A DNA stretch of 18,416 bases from a bacterium (GTDB taxonomy: Bacteria > Vulcanimicrobiota > Vulcanimicrobiia > Vulcanimicrobiales > Vulcanimicrobiaceae), in NCBI GenBank assembly GCA_021807065.1, contig JAKAPO010000013.1, forward strand, positions 1 through 18,416. The letters are read 5' to 3'. Numbering within the stretch: the stretch's first letter is position 1; every line of letters begins with the position of its first letter. Shown here piece after piece: positions 6,504 to 14,347 of the stretch. Position numbers and translations under genes: made by a program. Under the pieces are notes generated by a model that worked only from the letters and a program-made list of their open reading frames with translations, did not search any database and was not told where the DNA came from.

Positions 6504-6971
6504 ATGAGCATGACGCCCGGCGGCGAGTTCTCGCCCATGGAGATGATTCATGTGAACGTGTCTTCTCGTGCCGGTGGCTATACCATCGGCAGTTCGGCGT
6601 TCTTCCGTTGTATGATGCGGCTTACCGATCAGGACGTGAAGCTATCGAGTGCCGATCGTGAAGAGCTGCAAGTACTCGCCGCGATTCCTCACGCTCTCGA
6701 TCCGGACGAAGAGATCATGGGCGCGTTCGGCCGTGGCTGGCGTATCGTTCCACCGCGAGACAACCGCGATTGGCCGGTGTTGGAGGCATCGCCGACGCGG
6801 CTCCGTCACGCCTTCGAGCGCGCCCGGAGCATCCTCTGGATTCGTGCGGCCGAGTTGCGTATCAGCGCACAAGAGATCGCATCGATAGAAGAAGAGTTCG
6901 ATGCGCTCGACGGCGTGATCGCTCGCGCCGAAGCCGCCGGCGTCCCGGTCAACATTTCCTACGTAAGCTAA
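6504..6971 (+). CDS. Hypothetical protein, 155 aa
   Basis: I do not recognise this family. The ORF has codon usage like its neighbours. It encodes a mixed N-terminal part (MIHVNVSSRAGGYTIGSSAFF), a charged middle (LTDQDVKLSSADREELQVLA) and a helical C-terminus (LRHAFERARSILWIRAAEL, then IEEEFDALDGVIARAEAAG). No signal peptide, membrane segment or Cys/His metal site is visible, so it is probably cytosolic. The C-terminal helix pair could support oligomerisation (inference). It starts 22 nt after mdh, at an ATG with no Shine-Dalgarno; a -10-like TACCCT lies at 6493-6498. An ATG at 6537, preceded by GGCGAG, is an alternative start giving 144 aa. It may be co-transcribed with mdh. Confidence 0.6.
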   Translation: MSMTPGGEFSPMEMIHVNVSSRAGGYTIGSSAFFRCMMRLTDQDVKLSSADREELQVLAAIPHALDPDEEIMGAFGRGWRIVPPRDNRDWPVLEASPTRLRHAFERARSILWIRAAELRISAQEIASIEEEFDALDGVIARAEAAGVPVNISYVS

Positions 6972-7074
6972 AGGACGAGATTCCCTCCTAGGGACTCTCG
7001 GCGGGATTGCGGCGGGCCGTTATGCCCATCGCCATCGTGCACTTGGTTTCCAGACGCGCTTTTCGTGCGGAGCC

Positions 7075-7086
7075 TACAATCGCTTT
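7075..7086 (+). promoter_or_regulatory. -10 promoter element TACAAT, probable leaderless start
   Basis: TACAAT at 7075-7080 is one base from the TATAAT consensus and ends 6 nt before the GTG of the glycosyltransferase gene at 7087. A sigma-70-type start site 6-8 nt downstream of such a box would fall on the start codon itself, so the mRNA would be leaderless. No Shine-Dalgarno precedes the GTG, which agrees. No convincing -35 hexamer lies 16-18 nt upstream; TTGGTT at 7043-7048 is too far away. This would be the promoter of the polysaccharide operon. Confidence 0.45.
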
Positions 7087-8016
7087 GTGACTACCTCCGC
7101 GCGAAGGATCGAATCCTTTGCCGTCGTCATACCTTCGTTTAACGAAGCGGCGACGCTCCGGACGAACATCGACGCGATTCGCTCGTTTTTGGTCGAGAGG
7201 ACTCCCCTTGCGCAGTGGTCGATTCTGATCGTCGACGACGCGAGCAGCGACGAGACGGCGGAGATTGCGGCGGAGTTGGCACGGGATGACCCACGGATCC
7301 GCATGATCCGCCGTGCTGAGAACGGAGGAGTCGACGCTGCGATTCGCAGCGGCATCGAGGCAGTGGAGAGCGATGTGGTCGTGGTCCTCGACGCTGATCT
7401 CAGCTATCGCGCGCCGGTCATCGGCGCGCTGGTGGAGACCCTCCTCAGGGAAGAGGCGGAGGTCGTTGTGGCCTCCGCCTACGCTCCCGGCGGCGAGGTG
7501 CGCAACGTCCCGCGGACGCGTGCGATCCTCTCTCGGTGGGCGAATCGATTTCTAGCCTATGCCGTGCACGAACGCGTCCATACGCTGACGTGCATCGTCC
7601 GTGCTTATCGCACCGATGCGGTGCGGCAGCTGATGGCTCGGCGTCCCGGCGGCGATATGACGCACCAGCTGCTGCTCGACGCGCTCTACGGCGGCATGCG
7701 CGTCTATGAGATTCCCGCTCGGCTTGAATGGTCGCCGCAACGGCGTTCTCGCATGGGCGTTCACGCGATCGCGCAGCGCACAGGCAGCGTGCTGCGTGCC
7801 GCATTGCACGCGCGGCCGTCGCTCGCGCTGGCGATCCCCGGCCTCATTCCCGGCATCCTTCCGCTGGCGATCGCACTCGGAGTATGGGCGCACCTTCCGG
7901 CAGTTCAAGTCGGCATCATCGCCTCGACGACGTTTGCCATCCAGACCGCAAGCTTATTCGTCTTTGGATTTCACTCGACCAGCTTTGCACTTCGCACATT
8001 GAGGAAACACACGTGA
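7087..8016 (+). CDS. GT2 family glycosyltransferase with C-terminal membrane anchor
   Basis: A 309-aa GT-A-fold enzyme of the dolichol-phosphate-mannose-synthase-like branch of GT2. The N-terminal nucleotide-sugar site is FAVVIPSFNEAATL (about 11-24), with VDDASSDET at 49-57. The metal-binding DxD is D102-A-D104 in VVLDADLSYRAP. The C-terminal part carries two hydrophobic segments (about 246-266 and 275-296), which would hold it at the membrane with the active site inside. Such proteins transfer a sugar from a nucleotide donor to polyprenyl phosphate or to a lipid-linked glycan; the acceptor here is unknown. It is the first gene of the locus. Its GTG start is inferred from the -10-like box 6 nt upstream. 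Its TGA overlaps the next gene's GTG (GTGA). Confidence 0.87.
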   Translation: MTTSARRIESFAVVIPSFNEAATLRTNIDAIRSFLVERTPLAQWSILIVDDASSDETAEIAAELARDDPRIRMIRRAENGGVDAAIRSGIEAVESDVVVVLDADLSYRAPVIGALVETLLREEAEVVVASAYAPGGEVRNVPRTRAILSRWANRFLAYAVHERVHTLTCIVRAYRTDAVRQLMARRPGGDMTHQLLLDALYGGMRVYEIPARLEWSPQRRSRMGVHAIAQRTGSVLRAALHARPSLALAIPGLIPGILPLAIALGVWAHLPAVQVGIIASTTFAIQTASLFVFGFHSTSFALRTLRKHT

Positions 8017-9239
8017 GCATCACGATGGCACCGCGCAGAATTCCGTCCGATCAGGAGGCCTCCGGCCGAACCCTGGGCGAGCGAGAGATCGCGTACGTCT
8101 CCGAAGCGATCAACAGCGGAACGCTGACCAGTACCAAGGGACGCTTCGTGCGCGCGTTGGAACGGACGTTTGCCGATATGCTCGGAGCGAAACACGCATA
8201 CGCATGCAGTTCCGGTTCGGCGGCAGTGCATTGCGCGATCGCCGCGCTCGATCTCGAGCCGGGCGACGAAGTCGTGACGACTCCGATCACGGACATGGGG
8301 GCAATCGCTCCGATCCTATACCAGGGCGCGATTCCCGTGTTCGCCGACGTCGATGCACGAACGCTCAACGTCACGGCGGCCACGATCGAAGCGGCGTTGA
8401 GCGAACGAACCAAAGCCATCGTCGTCACCCACCTGTTTGGCATTCCGTGCGAGATGCGCGCGATCGAGGCGCTTGCGCAGAAGCTCGGGTTGCCGATTAT
8501 CGAAGACTGCGCGCAGGCGTTCTTGGCAACGCATCGTGACCGCTATGTCGGCACGATCGGCACCATCGGCACCTTCAGCCTCCAACAAGGCAAGCACGTT
8601 ACGACCGGCGAGGGCGGACTCGTCGTCACCAACGACGACACGCTCGCACGTCGCATGTACCTGTTCATCAACAAAGCGTGGGATTACGGCGACGCTTCAC
8701 CCGATCATTATTTTCTGGCGCTCAACTATCGTATGAGCGAACTGCAAGGAGCGGTCGGGCTGGCGCAGCTCGAGAAGCTGGAGCGGGCGGTCGAACGCCG
8801 CATTCTACTGGCAAACATCATGGGTAAGTGGCTGGAAAGCGTTCCGGGCATCTCTCTACCCCTGATACCGCTCGAGGGGCGCGGCGTTTACTGGCGCTAC
8901 GCGATCCGCCTCGATCCAGCGTTCTTCCCAGGTGGGCCGACGGTGTTTGCCAAGCGGCTGAAAGACCAGTCGATCCTCACAGCCCCGCGCTACATCGCCA
9001 GACCCGCATTCGAATGCGCGGTGATCCGAGAGCAGCGTACGTTCGGCAACAGCCGCTGGCCCTTCACGCTGGCGCGCTCGGAGGCGGTCCACTACGATCG
9101 CGCTCGGTATCCCGGCGTCTACGCCGGCCTGGATCAAGTGCTCGTGATTCCGTGGAACGACAAACTAACGATCGGCGACGTCGAGTACATCGCGCGTTCG
9201 ATCATCGCCGCAGCGCGCGAGCTGCGTAAGGCGTCATGA
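8013..9239 (+). CDS. DegT/DnrJ/EryC1/StrS family sugar aminotransferase
   Basis: A 408-aa PLP enzyme that aminates a keto-sugar or keto-cyclitol. It shows the N-terminal LGEREIAYVSEAINSGTLT, the cofactor pocket SSGSAAVHCAI (67-77), IEDCAQAF (163-170) and the Schiff-base lysine Lys194 in FSLQQGKHVTTGEGG, followed by the usual NYRMSELQGAVGLAQL. The QQGKHVTTGEGG form resembles the StsC/inosose aminotransferase subgroup more than WbpE, whose lysine lies in an SKPLG context. The substrate is therefore left open: a 3-keto-UDP-sugar is favoured by the neighbouring oxidoreductase and acetyltransferase. The GTG at 8013 has Shine-Dalgarno GAGGAA at 8001-8006 and overlaps the previous stop by 4 nt. The next gene starts inside its stop codon (ATGA). 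Confidence 0.9.
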   Translation: MSITMAPRRIPSDQEASGRTLGEREIAYVSEAINSGTLTSTKGRFVRALERTFADMLGAKHAYACSSGSAAVHCAIAALDLEPGDEVVTTPITDMGAIAPILYQGAIPVFADVDARTLNVTAATIEAALSERTKAIVVTHLFGIPCEMRAIEALAQKLGLPIIEDCAQAFLATHRDRYVGTIGTIGTFSLQQGKHVTTGEGGLVVTNDDTLARRMYLFINKAWDYGDASPDHYFLALNYRMSELQGAVGLAQLEKLERAVERRILLANIMGKWLESVPGISLPLIPLEGRGVYWRYAIRLDPAFFPGGPTVFAKRLKDQSILTAPRYIARPAFECAVIREQRTFGNSRWPFTLARSEAVHYDRARYPGVYAGLDQVLVIPWNDKLTIGDVEYIARSIIAAARELRKAS

Positions 9240-10219
9240 GCTCGGAGTTCGCGCTCGGCATCGTCGGAGCCGGTGCCATCGGTGCAGTCCATATCGAAAC
9301 CGCTATGGCGCTCCCGAAGGTTCGGCTGGCAGCAGTCTGCGACGCACGCGAGGAGGTCGCGAAAGCAGTTGCCGAGCGCACCGGCGCCCGCTGCCATACG
9401 GAGTTTCGCAACCTCGCGTACGAGGAGCGGCTCGACGGCGTCATCGTCTGTACGCCGCCGGCAACCCATCCTGAGATCGGGCAGTTCTTCCTGCGGAGCG
9501 GCATCAACGTGCTCTGCGAGAAGCCGCTCGCGATAGACGCGCGATCGGCCGTCAAGATGCAGGCGTGCGCGAAGCGGAATCGCCGACTGCTGATGCTGGC
9601 TTCGAAATTCCGCTACGTCGAAGGCGTCGTCGCAGCGCGCCAGATCCTTCGCGAGGGAACGCTCGGCGCAATTCGCCACGCGGAAATCGTGTTCACCTCG
9701 AACGTCGATATGCGCGCGCGATGGAACTCCGACCCGGCGCAGAGTGGCGGCGGAGTCGTCATCGACAACGGAAGTCACGCAGCCGATATCTGCCGCTATC
9801 TGTTCGGACCAGTAGTCTCCGTTGCAGCCGTAGGTTACACGCGCGTCGCGGAATTGGCGGTCGAGGACAGCGCCTATCTCTATCTCGGAACGCAAGACGG
9901 AACCGGCGTTACGGTAGACGTCAGCTGGAGTCTCGAGCGCCATCTTCCCTACTACATTCGGATCTACGGCGAGCACGGACGGTTGTGCGTCGGATGGAGA
10001 GAGACGACGCTCTCGCTGAACCCATCCATAGCAGCGACGCGGATTGCTCCGGGCTACTCGAAGATCGAGGCCTTCCGCGCCGTGCAGGAAGATTTCGTCA
10101 ACGCTTCGAGCGGGAGCGGTGTGCCGCGCATCGACGCCGCCGATGGCTTGGCGTCAGTCGAGGTAATTGATGCCGCCTATGAAGCCATTCGCGAAGGCGG
10201 CCGCCGAGAAGTCGCGTGA
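9236..10219 (+). CDS. Gfo/Idh/MocA family NAD(P)-dependent oxidoreductase
   Basis: A 327-aa sugar dehydrogenase. The N-terminal Rossmann domain has GIVGAGAIGAVHIETA (G11-x-G13-x2-G16) and DGVIVCTPPATHPEI. The family signature CEKPLA holds Glu95-Lys96-Pro97, with Lys96 the usual catalytic lysine. The C-terminal alpha/beta substrate domain carries GGGVVIDNGSHAADICRYL (about 171-189), including the conserved Asp177 and His181. In WbpB-type pathways such an enzyme oxidises C3 of a UDP-sugar to give the ketone used by the aminotransferase; the adjacency here supports that (inference). It overlaps both neighbours by 4 nt (ATGA at 9236, GTGA at 10216), so translation is probably coupled. Confidence 0.92.
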   Translation: MSSEFALGIVGAGAIGAVHIETAMALPKVRLAAVCDAREEVAKAVAERTGARCHTEFRNLAYEERLDGVIVCTPPATHPEIGQFFLRSGINVLCEKPLAIDARSAVKMQACAKRNRRLLMLASKFRYVEGVVAARQILREGTLGAIRHAEIVFTSNVDMRARWNSDPAQSGGGVVIDNGSHAADICRYLFGPVVSVAAVGYTRVAELAVEDSAYLYLGTQDGTGVTVDVSWSLERHLPYYIRIYGEHGRLCVGWRETTLSLNPSIAATRIAPGYSKIEAFRAVQEDFVNASSGSGVPRIDAADGLASVEVIDAAYEAIREGGRREVA

Positions 10220-10845
10220 ACGCGCAACTGGCGCAGGACGCATTCGTCCACCCAACGGCGATCGTCGAAGAGAACGTCGAGATCGGCGCCGGAACGCGCG
10301 TTTGGGACAACGCGCATATCCGGCACTCGGCGCGCATCGGCGAGGGATGCATCATCGGCGAGAAGAGTTACATCGCTTATGGCGTGAGCATCGGCAATCG
10401 TGTCAAGATCAACGCCTTCGTCTACATATGCACTGCGGTAACGATCCTGGATGGCGTCATGATCAGCGCCGGAACGGTGTTCACCAACGACCGGTTTCCG
10501 CGCGCAACGACGCCGGATTTGCTGCGACTGCGTTCTTCCGATCCCGACGAGGAGACATTGGCGACGGTCGTGCGTGAAGGCGCGACGATCGGCGCGCATT
10601 GCACGATCGGCTGCGGGATAGAGATCGGACGTTTTGCGATGGCCGGCATGGGGGCATTAGTGACGAAGTCGGTTCCCGATTTTCATCTCGTCATCGGAGC
10701 CCCCGCCCGATCGGTGGCGGTGGTCTGCCGTTGCGGAAAGCCGATGCTGCGTTTCGACGATCCAGCAAGCTTCACCGCGAACGTCGTGTGTGCCCACTGC
10801 GGACTCGCATACGCGATTCGTGATGGCGTGGTAAGCGAGTCGTGA
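10216..10845 (+). CDS. WbpD/WlbB-like sugar N-acetyltransferase (left-handed beta-helix) with C-terminal CxC/CxxC tail
   Basis: A 209-aa acyltransferase of the hexapeptide-repeat class, which transfers acetyl from acetyl-CoA to an amino sugar. Repeats of the form [IV]-G-x-x run through residues 10-165 (VEIGAGTRVWDNAHI, GEGCIIGEKS, IGAHCTIGCGIEIGRFAMAG). The motif VFTNDRFPRA (88-97) matches the active-site loop of WbpD/WlbB, the 3-N-acetyltransferases of diacetamido-uronic acid synthesis, and GAPARSV (161-167) is the usual end of the helix. Beyond that end lies a tail with Cys171-x-Cys173 and Cys192-x2-Cys195, a putative zinc-ribbon knuckle that the characterised WbpD/WlbB do not have. The GTG start overlaps the previous stop (GTGA), as does the next gene's start. 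Confidence 0.88.
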   Translation: MNAQLAQDAFVHPTAIVEENVEIGAGTRVWDNAHIRHSARIGEGCIIGEKSYIAYGVSIGNRVKINAFVYICTAVTILDGVMISAGTVFTNDRFPRATTPDLLRLRSSDPDEETLATVVREGATIGAHCTIGCGIEIGRFAMAGMGALVTKSVPDFHLVIGAPARSVAVVCRCGKPMLRFDDPASFTANVVCAHCGLAYAIRDGVVSES

Positions 10846-12197
10846 GCATCTCGACGATCGTCGTCGGCGGCGGCATTGCGGGCTTGACGGCGGCGCTGCG
10901 TCTGGCCGAGCGCGGCGACGTCGTCACGGTCGTCGACGCGGAGCCGTCGATCGGCGGATTGACGCGGCCCTGGGAGATCGGGGGAATAACGTGGGATCGC
11001 TTCTACCACGTCATACTTCCAAATGACTACCACACGATCGAGCTGCTGGAGAAGATCGGTCTGCGCGATCGGCTCGTCTACAGGCCGGTCAAGACGAACC
11101 TCTATGCGGAGGGTCATCTTCATCCTTTTTCGAGCCTGTTGGATTTCCTGACATTCCCCGAGTTGGGTCCGATCGACAAGATCCGGCTGCTCGCCAACGT
11201 TGCGCACGCGCGGTATAGCGGTAACGATGAAGCGTATGAATGGGAAGGCGTGCTCGAATATCTCACGCGGTGGTCGGGTACGAACACGGTGGAGAGAATC
11301 TGGCGGCCGCTGCTGCGCGCGAAACTCGGCGACCACCACGCGACCGCGTCGGCGGCGTTCATTCGAGCTACGATCAAGCGGCTTCAGGGAGCGCGTCGTT
11401 CGGGGGTTCGCTCCGAACACTACGGTTTCGTGCACGGTGGATACGCGATCGTGCTCGCCGCGCTGGAGGCGCACTTGCGTAAGCTCGGCGTCGAGTTCGT
11501 TCTCGGTCACCGTGTGCGCAGCGTCGTGCTGGAGGATGACCGCGTCACGGTGATCTTAGGCGGCACCGAGTTTGCCGGCGACCGCGCGATGCTCACCCTG
11601 CCGTCGCCTATCTGCGCCGCGCTCTGCCCGCAGTTGAAGGCAAACGAGCAGCGTTTGCTCACACAGGACCGCTACTTCGGCGTTGTCTGTACCTCGCTCT
11701 TGGTGAACCGGCGGCTCGGCGATGCGTACGTCACCAACGTCGCAGACAACAACTTCCCGTTCACGGGCATGATCAACATGAGCGCGCTCGCCGGGCGCGA
11801 GCAGTTCAATGGTTACGACCTCATCTACTTGCCGAAGTACGTCCCTGCTGAGAGCCAGGGCCTCCACCAATCGGACGACATCCTCGTCGCGCGTGCGATC
11901 ACCGCGCTCCAACGAATCTTTCCGTGGCTGGGCCGCAGCGATATAATTGCTGCGCGGGTCGCACGTGCGAGCCACGTTTTTGCCTTTCCACGAATAGGTC
12001 GGATAGCTAGCCTGCCGCCGGTGCGCACGTCGTTGCGGCGTATCGCGATCGTCAACAACGGAAGGCTGCGCTATGCAACGCTTAATGTGAGCGATACTAT
12101 CGGCGTCGTCGAAGCTGCACTTGCCGAGTTGACCCACGATGCCGGATGGAACAACGTTCGTGAAATCAACGGCCGGGCTCTCGCTCGATCTCGATAA
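10842..12197 (+). CDS. FAD-dependent amine-oxidase/protoporphyrinogen-oxidase-like oxidoreductase
   Basis: A 451-aa flavoprotein. The N-terminus TIVVGGGIAGLTAALRLAERG (the dinucleotide motif GGGIAG at 9-14) ends in an acidic residue (Asp32) and is followed by IGGLTRPWEIGG, the usual FAD/amine oxidoreductase layout. DRFYHVILPND (52-62) resembles the 'FYH' block of sugar-locus flavoproteins. A second flavin-binding region is expected at RIAIVNNGRLRY...SDTIGVVEAAL near the C-terminus. Related proteins are common in exopolysaccharide and O-antigen loci of many bacteria and archaea, but their reaction is mostly unknown; a UDP-galactopyranose-mutase-like or sugar-oxidising role is possible. The GTG overlaps the preceding stop by 4 nt. 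The 3' end overlaps the deacetylase by up to 59 nt. Confidence 0.82.
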   Translation: MSISTIVVGGGIAGLTAALRLAERGDVVTVVDAEPSIGGLTRPWEIGGITWDRFYHVILPNDYHTIELLEKIGLRDRLVYRPVKTNLYAEGHLHPFSSLLDFLTFPELGPIDKIRLLANVAHARYSGNDEAYEWEGVLEYLTRWSGTNTVERIWRPLLRAKLGDHHATASAAFIRATIKRLQGARRSGVRSEHYGFVHGGYAIVLAALEAHLRKLGVEFVLGHRVRSVVLEDDRVTVILGGTEFAGDRAMLTLPSPICAALCPQLKANEQRLLTQDRYFGVVCTSLLVNRRLGDAYVTNVADNNFPFTGMINMSALAGREQFNGYDLIYLPKYVPAESQGLHQSDDILVARAITALQRIFPWLGRSDIIAARVARASHVFAFPRIGRIASLPPVRTSLRRIAIVNNGRLRYATLNVSDTIGVVEAALAELTHDAGWNNVREINGRALARSR

Positions 12198-13173
12198 CGC
12201 CTGGTCGTACCTGAAAATCAGGGGCGACGAGCGTTGGCGGGAGTATCCGTCGTATCTCGGTACGCTCGTACCTCTCGCCTTGGAACGGCTCGAACGCGCG
12301 GGTCAGCGCATCACCTTCTTCATCGTTGGAGAGGATGCGCAACGCGAGGAGAACCGAGAATATCTACGGGCGATCGTGCGAGCCGGTCACGATATCGGAA
12401 ATCATTCGCACCGCCACGAATCGTGGATGCACCAATATACTCGCGAAGAAGTGGAAGAAGAGCTGTCGCATGCGGAGCGCGCAATCCAAGCAGCGACGGG
12501 TATCCGGCCACGCGGTTTTCGCGGCCCGGGATTTGCGATCTCACCGACGATTCTCGAAGTCCTTGGGGAGCGCTGTTACAGGTACGATGCGTCGACGCTG
12601 CCGACGTTCATCGGGCCGATCGCGCGAGCGTACTATTTCCGTAGATCGAGGTTGAGCGCCGAGCAACGTCGCGAGCGGGGTACACTATTCGGAGGCTGGT
12701 ACGATGGATTGCTTCCGAACAAACCGCACGCGCGCGGATGCATAATGGAGCTTCCGGTCACGGTCATGCCGGGATTGCGGACGCCGTTTCACGTGAGCTA
12801 CTTGCTCTATCTCGCGAGCTATTCGCGCGGCGCGGCACTGGCGTATTTCCGCGCGGCACTCTCGCTGTGCGCGGTAACGAAGACGGCGCCGTCGCTACTG
12901 CTGCACCCGCTCGATTTCGTCGGGGCGGGGGAAGCGGCGGGACTCGAGTTCTTTCCGGGCATGCAGCTTTCCGGAGAGTTCAAACGCACGTTTCTTGACG
13001 ACGTCCTTCGGGAGTACCAGCGAACGTTCGAGGTGGTCGCCATGGACGAGTTCGCTTCTTGGCATGGTGAGCGTAGCGAACAGAGTGAGCGGGGTCGAAG
13101 TATCAGCGCAAAACTTTGCGCCGGTCCTTCGACTTCGGTCCTTCGGAGCTACGCTCAGGATGAGAAACGGTGA
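12139..13173 (+). CDS. Polysaccharide deacetylase (NodB/CE4-like) with repeat-derived C-terminus
   Basis: A 344-aa protein of the polysaccharide deacetylase superfamily, probably removing N- or O-acetyl groups from a glycan. Motif 1 is LSLDLDNAW (Asp17, Asp19). The metal histidines lie in GNHSHRHES (His89 and His93). Motif 3 is RGFRGPGF (125-132). A late His-Pro pair, LLLHPLDF (His256), fits motif 5. No signal peptide is seen, as in the cytosolic PuuE/DUF3473-like relatives, so it may act on lipid-linked or nucleotide-linked sugars. The ATG at 12139 overlaps the flavoprotein gene by 59 nt; a GTG at 12160 would still overlap it and is nearly as plausible. Residues 311-340 are encoded by an 88-bp inverted repeat and look foreign to the fold. 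The TGA overlaps the next GTG. Confidence 0.88.
   Translation: MPDGTTFVKSTAGLSLDLDNAWSYLKIRGDERWREYPSYLGTLVPLALERLERAGQRITFFIVGEDAQREENREYLRAIVRAGHDIGNHSHRHESWMHQYTREEVEEELSHAERAIQAATGIRPRGFRGPGFAISPTILEVLGERCYRYDASTLPTFIGPIARAYYFRRSRLSAEQRRERGTLFGGWYDGLLPNKPHARGCIMELPVTVMPGLRTPFHVSYLLYLASYSRGAALAYFRAALSLCAVTKTAPSLLLHPLDFVGAGEAAGLEFFPGMQLSGEFKRTFLDDVLREYQRTFEVVAMDEFASWHGERSEQSERGRSISAKLCAGPSTSVLRSYAQDEKR
13069..13156. repeat. 88-bp imperfect inverted-repeat element (REP/MITE-like) inside the deacetylase 3' end
   Basis: The outer arms are complementary: GAGCGTAGC (13069-13077) with GCTACGCTC (13148-13156), and GTCGAAG (13094-13100) with CTTCGAC (13127-13133). A nested perfect hairpin, GCGCAAA (13106-13112) with TTTGCGC (13115-13121), sits at the centre. 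The sequence between outer and middle arms is less paired. The overall look, CCTTCGAC ... CTACGCTCAGGATGA, is that of a dispersed palindromic repeat. It is read in frame as the last 30 or so residues of the deacetylase and ends 13 nt before the start of the next gene. Confidence 0.7.
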
Positions 13174-14345
13174 AAGTCATCGCGGGCGCGTTAGCCGCGG
13201 GCATCGTTGCGGTGCTGCTCTCCGTTTTTGGGCCGAAGGCGCAGTTCACCGTCGACGGCTACGACTACGCGATCATGATGCTGATGGACCGCGGCTTGCC
13301 CTATGCGCAGGCACAGAGCCGAGCAGCGGCCTTCCTCGCAACCCAGCCAATTGCGCAGGTTCCGAAGTACGACCGCTGGCTCCACGGTAAGCCGGAGTAT
13401 TGGGAACTCTTCTCCGTGCGGCAGGTCGATCCGTGGGTGGCGTCGCTGCTCTATCCGTGGCGCGGCTTCTCGGCGCTCGTCGACGTAGCACGCGCCTCGT
13501 ACGTTGCCGTGGCGATCCTCATCGTCGTGCTGGCGGCGCGCTTTGTGCCCATCGGTTACGCCGTCGGCGCCAGCGTGCTCGTTTCGCTGTTTCCTCCGTG
13601 GCGTGACCTCGGGCGCGACGCATTGACCGATGCGCTCGCAGTTGCCTTGTTGGCTGCAACGCTCGTTGCGGCGCTCGCGCTGATGAGGCGGCGGTTGCTC
13701 TGGCGATTGGTCGTCTTTACGGCGCTCTGCGGCGCGCTGACGTTTACGCGGCCTATTGCGTACGTTATTGCCGGCGGCGCCGGGGTGGCTCTGCTCATTG
13801 AGCTTCGGCGCAGGAATCGCGACGCCGCGATCGCAGCAGGCTGGCTCTGCGCAATCGCGGTGCTCTGGACTGTTGCTTCAGTGGTCGCACTGGACGTTGC
13901 GCGAGCGCCGAGCTTCGGATGGATCGTCGCCGACACATACCATCACCTCGTGGCCCGCGGCTATGCGGTGCCGGGCGAGAACTTGGTCCGCTGGTACGTG
14001 GGCGAGGAGACGACGATCGCTTTGCACGCGGTGCGTGACGGAACGTTGAGCGTGCTGCCGTTGCTCGCGATCGCCGGGATGGTGCTGCATCGGAAGGATC
14101 GGGCAACACCGCTGCTCGCGGGCGTCTGTGGTGCCACGTGGCTGGGTGCGGTCGTCGATCCGAATAGCCTGGACATGATTCGCTGCGTCGTCATGCCGGT
14201 GGCTCCCGCGATCGGCGCTCTCGCCGCCGCCGCCGTCCGCGACGCCGTTACTTTCGTCCCTCGTTGGTTGGGACCACGGACCCAATCGCTACGGCTCATG
14301 CTCCCTGGACGCTCTGCGCTCCGTAAGGATACGGTAAAGGAGTGA
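13170..14345 (+). CDS. Polytopic membrane protein, possible GT-C-type glycosyltransferase
   Basis: A 391-aa protein with about ten hydrophobic segments: 2-20, then roughly 105-123, 125-143, 150-171, 175-190, 195-212, 220-240, 290-310, 318-335 and 340-360. A large first loop (about 21-100) contains VDGYDYAIMMLMDRGLPYA and other acidic and aromatic residues. That topology, one TM helix followed by a long outer loop with acidic residues, is shared by GT-C enzymes that use polyprenyl-phosphate sugars (ArnT/PMT type). No signature confirms this; a polymerase or unknown integral protein is the alternative. The GTG at 13170 overlaps the deacetylase stop (GTGA). The gene ends inside the Shine-Dalgarno region of the next one, so all are likely in one operon. 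Confidence 0.7.
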   Translation: MKVIAGALAAGIVAVLLSVFGPKAQFTVDGYDYAIMMLMDRGLPYAQAQSRAAAFLATQPIAQVPKYDRWLHGKPEYWELFSVRQVDPWVASLLYPWRGFSALVDVARASYVAVAILIVVLAARFVPIGYAVGASVLVSLFPPWRDLGRDALTDALAVALLAATLVAALALMRRRLLWRLVVFTALCGALTFTRPIAYVIAGGAGVALLIELRRRNRDAAIAAGWLCAIAVLWTVASVVALDVARAPSFGWIVADTYHHLVARGYAVPGENLVRWYVGEETTIALHAVRDGTLSVLPLLAIAGMVLHRKDRATPLLAGVCGATWLGAVVDPNSLDMIRCVVMPVAPAIGALAAAAVRDAVTFVPRWLGPRTQSLRLMLPGRSALRKDTVKE

Positions 14346-14347
14346 TC

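Noticed and set aside
6982..6994. TCCCT/AGGGA inverted repeat after the 155-aa protein, considered as a terminator
   Set aside because: A 5-bp stem with a 3-nt loop and no T-run; such short repeats are frequent by chance.
7728..8012. Upstream extension of the aminotransferase ORF to 7728
   Set aside because: It would overlap 95 codons of the glycosyltransferase; the GTG at 8013 has a strong Shine-Dalgarno and matches the family N-terminus.
10683..11510. Long minus-strand ORF (275 aa) opposite the acetyltransferase and flavoprotein genes
   Set aside because: It is antisense to two well-supported genes and is Arg/Asp-rich without any family motif, as expected of a shadow frame in GC-rich DNA.
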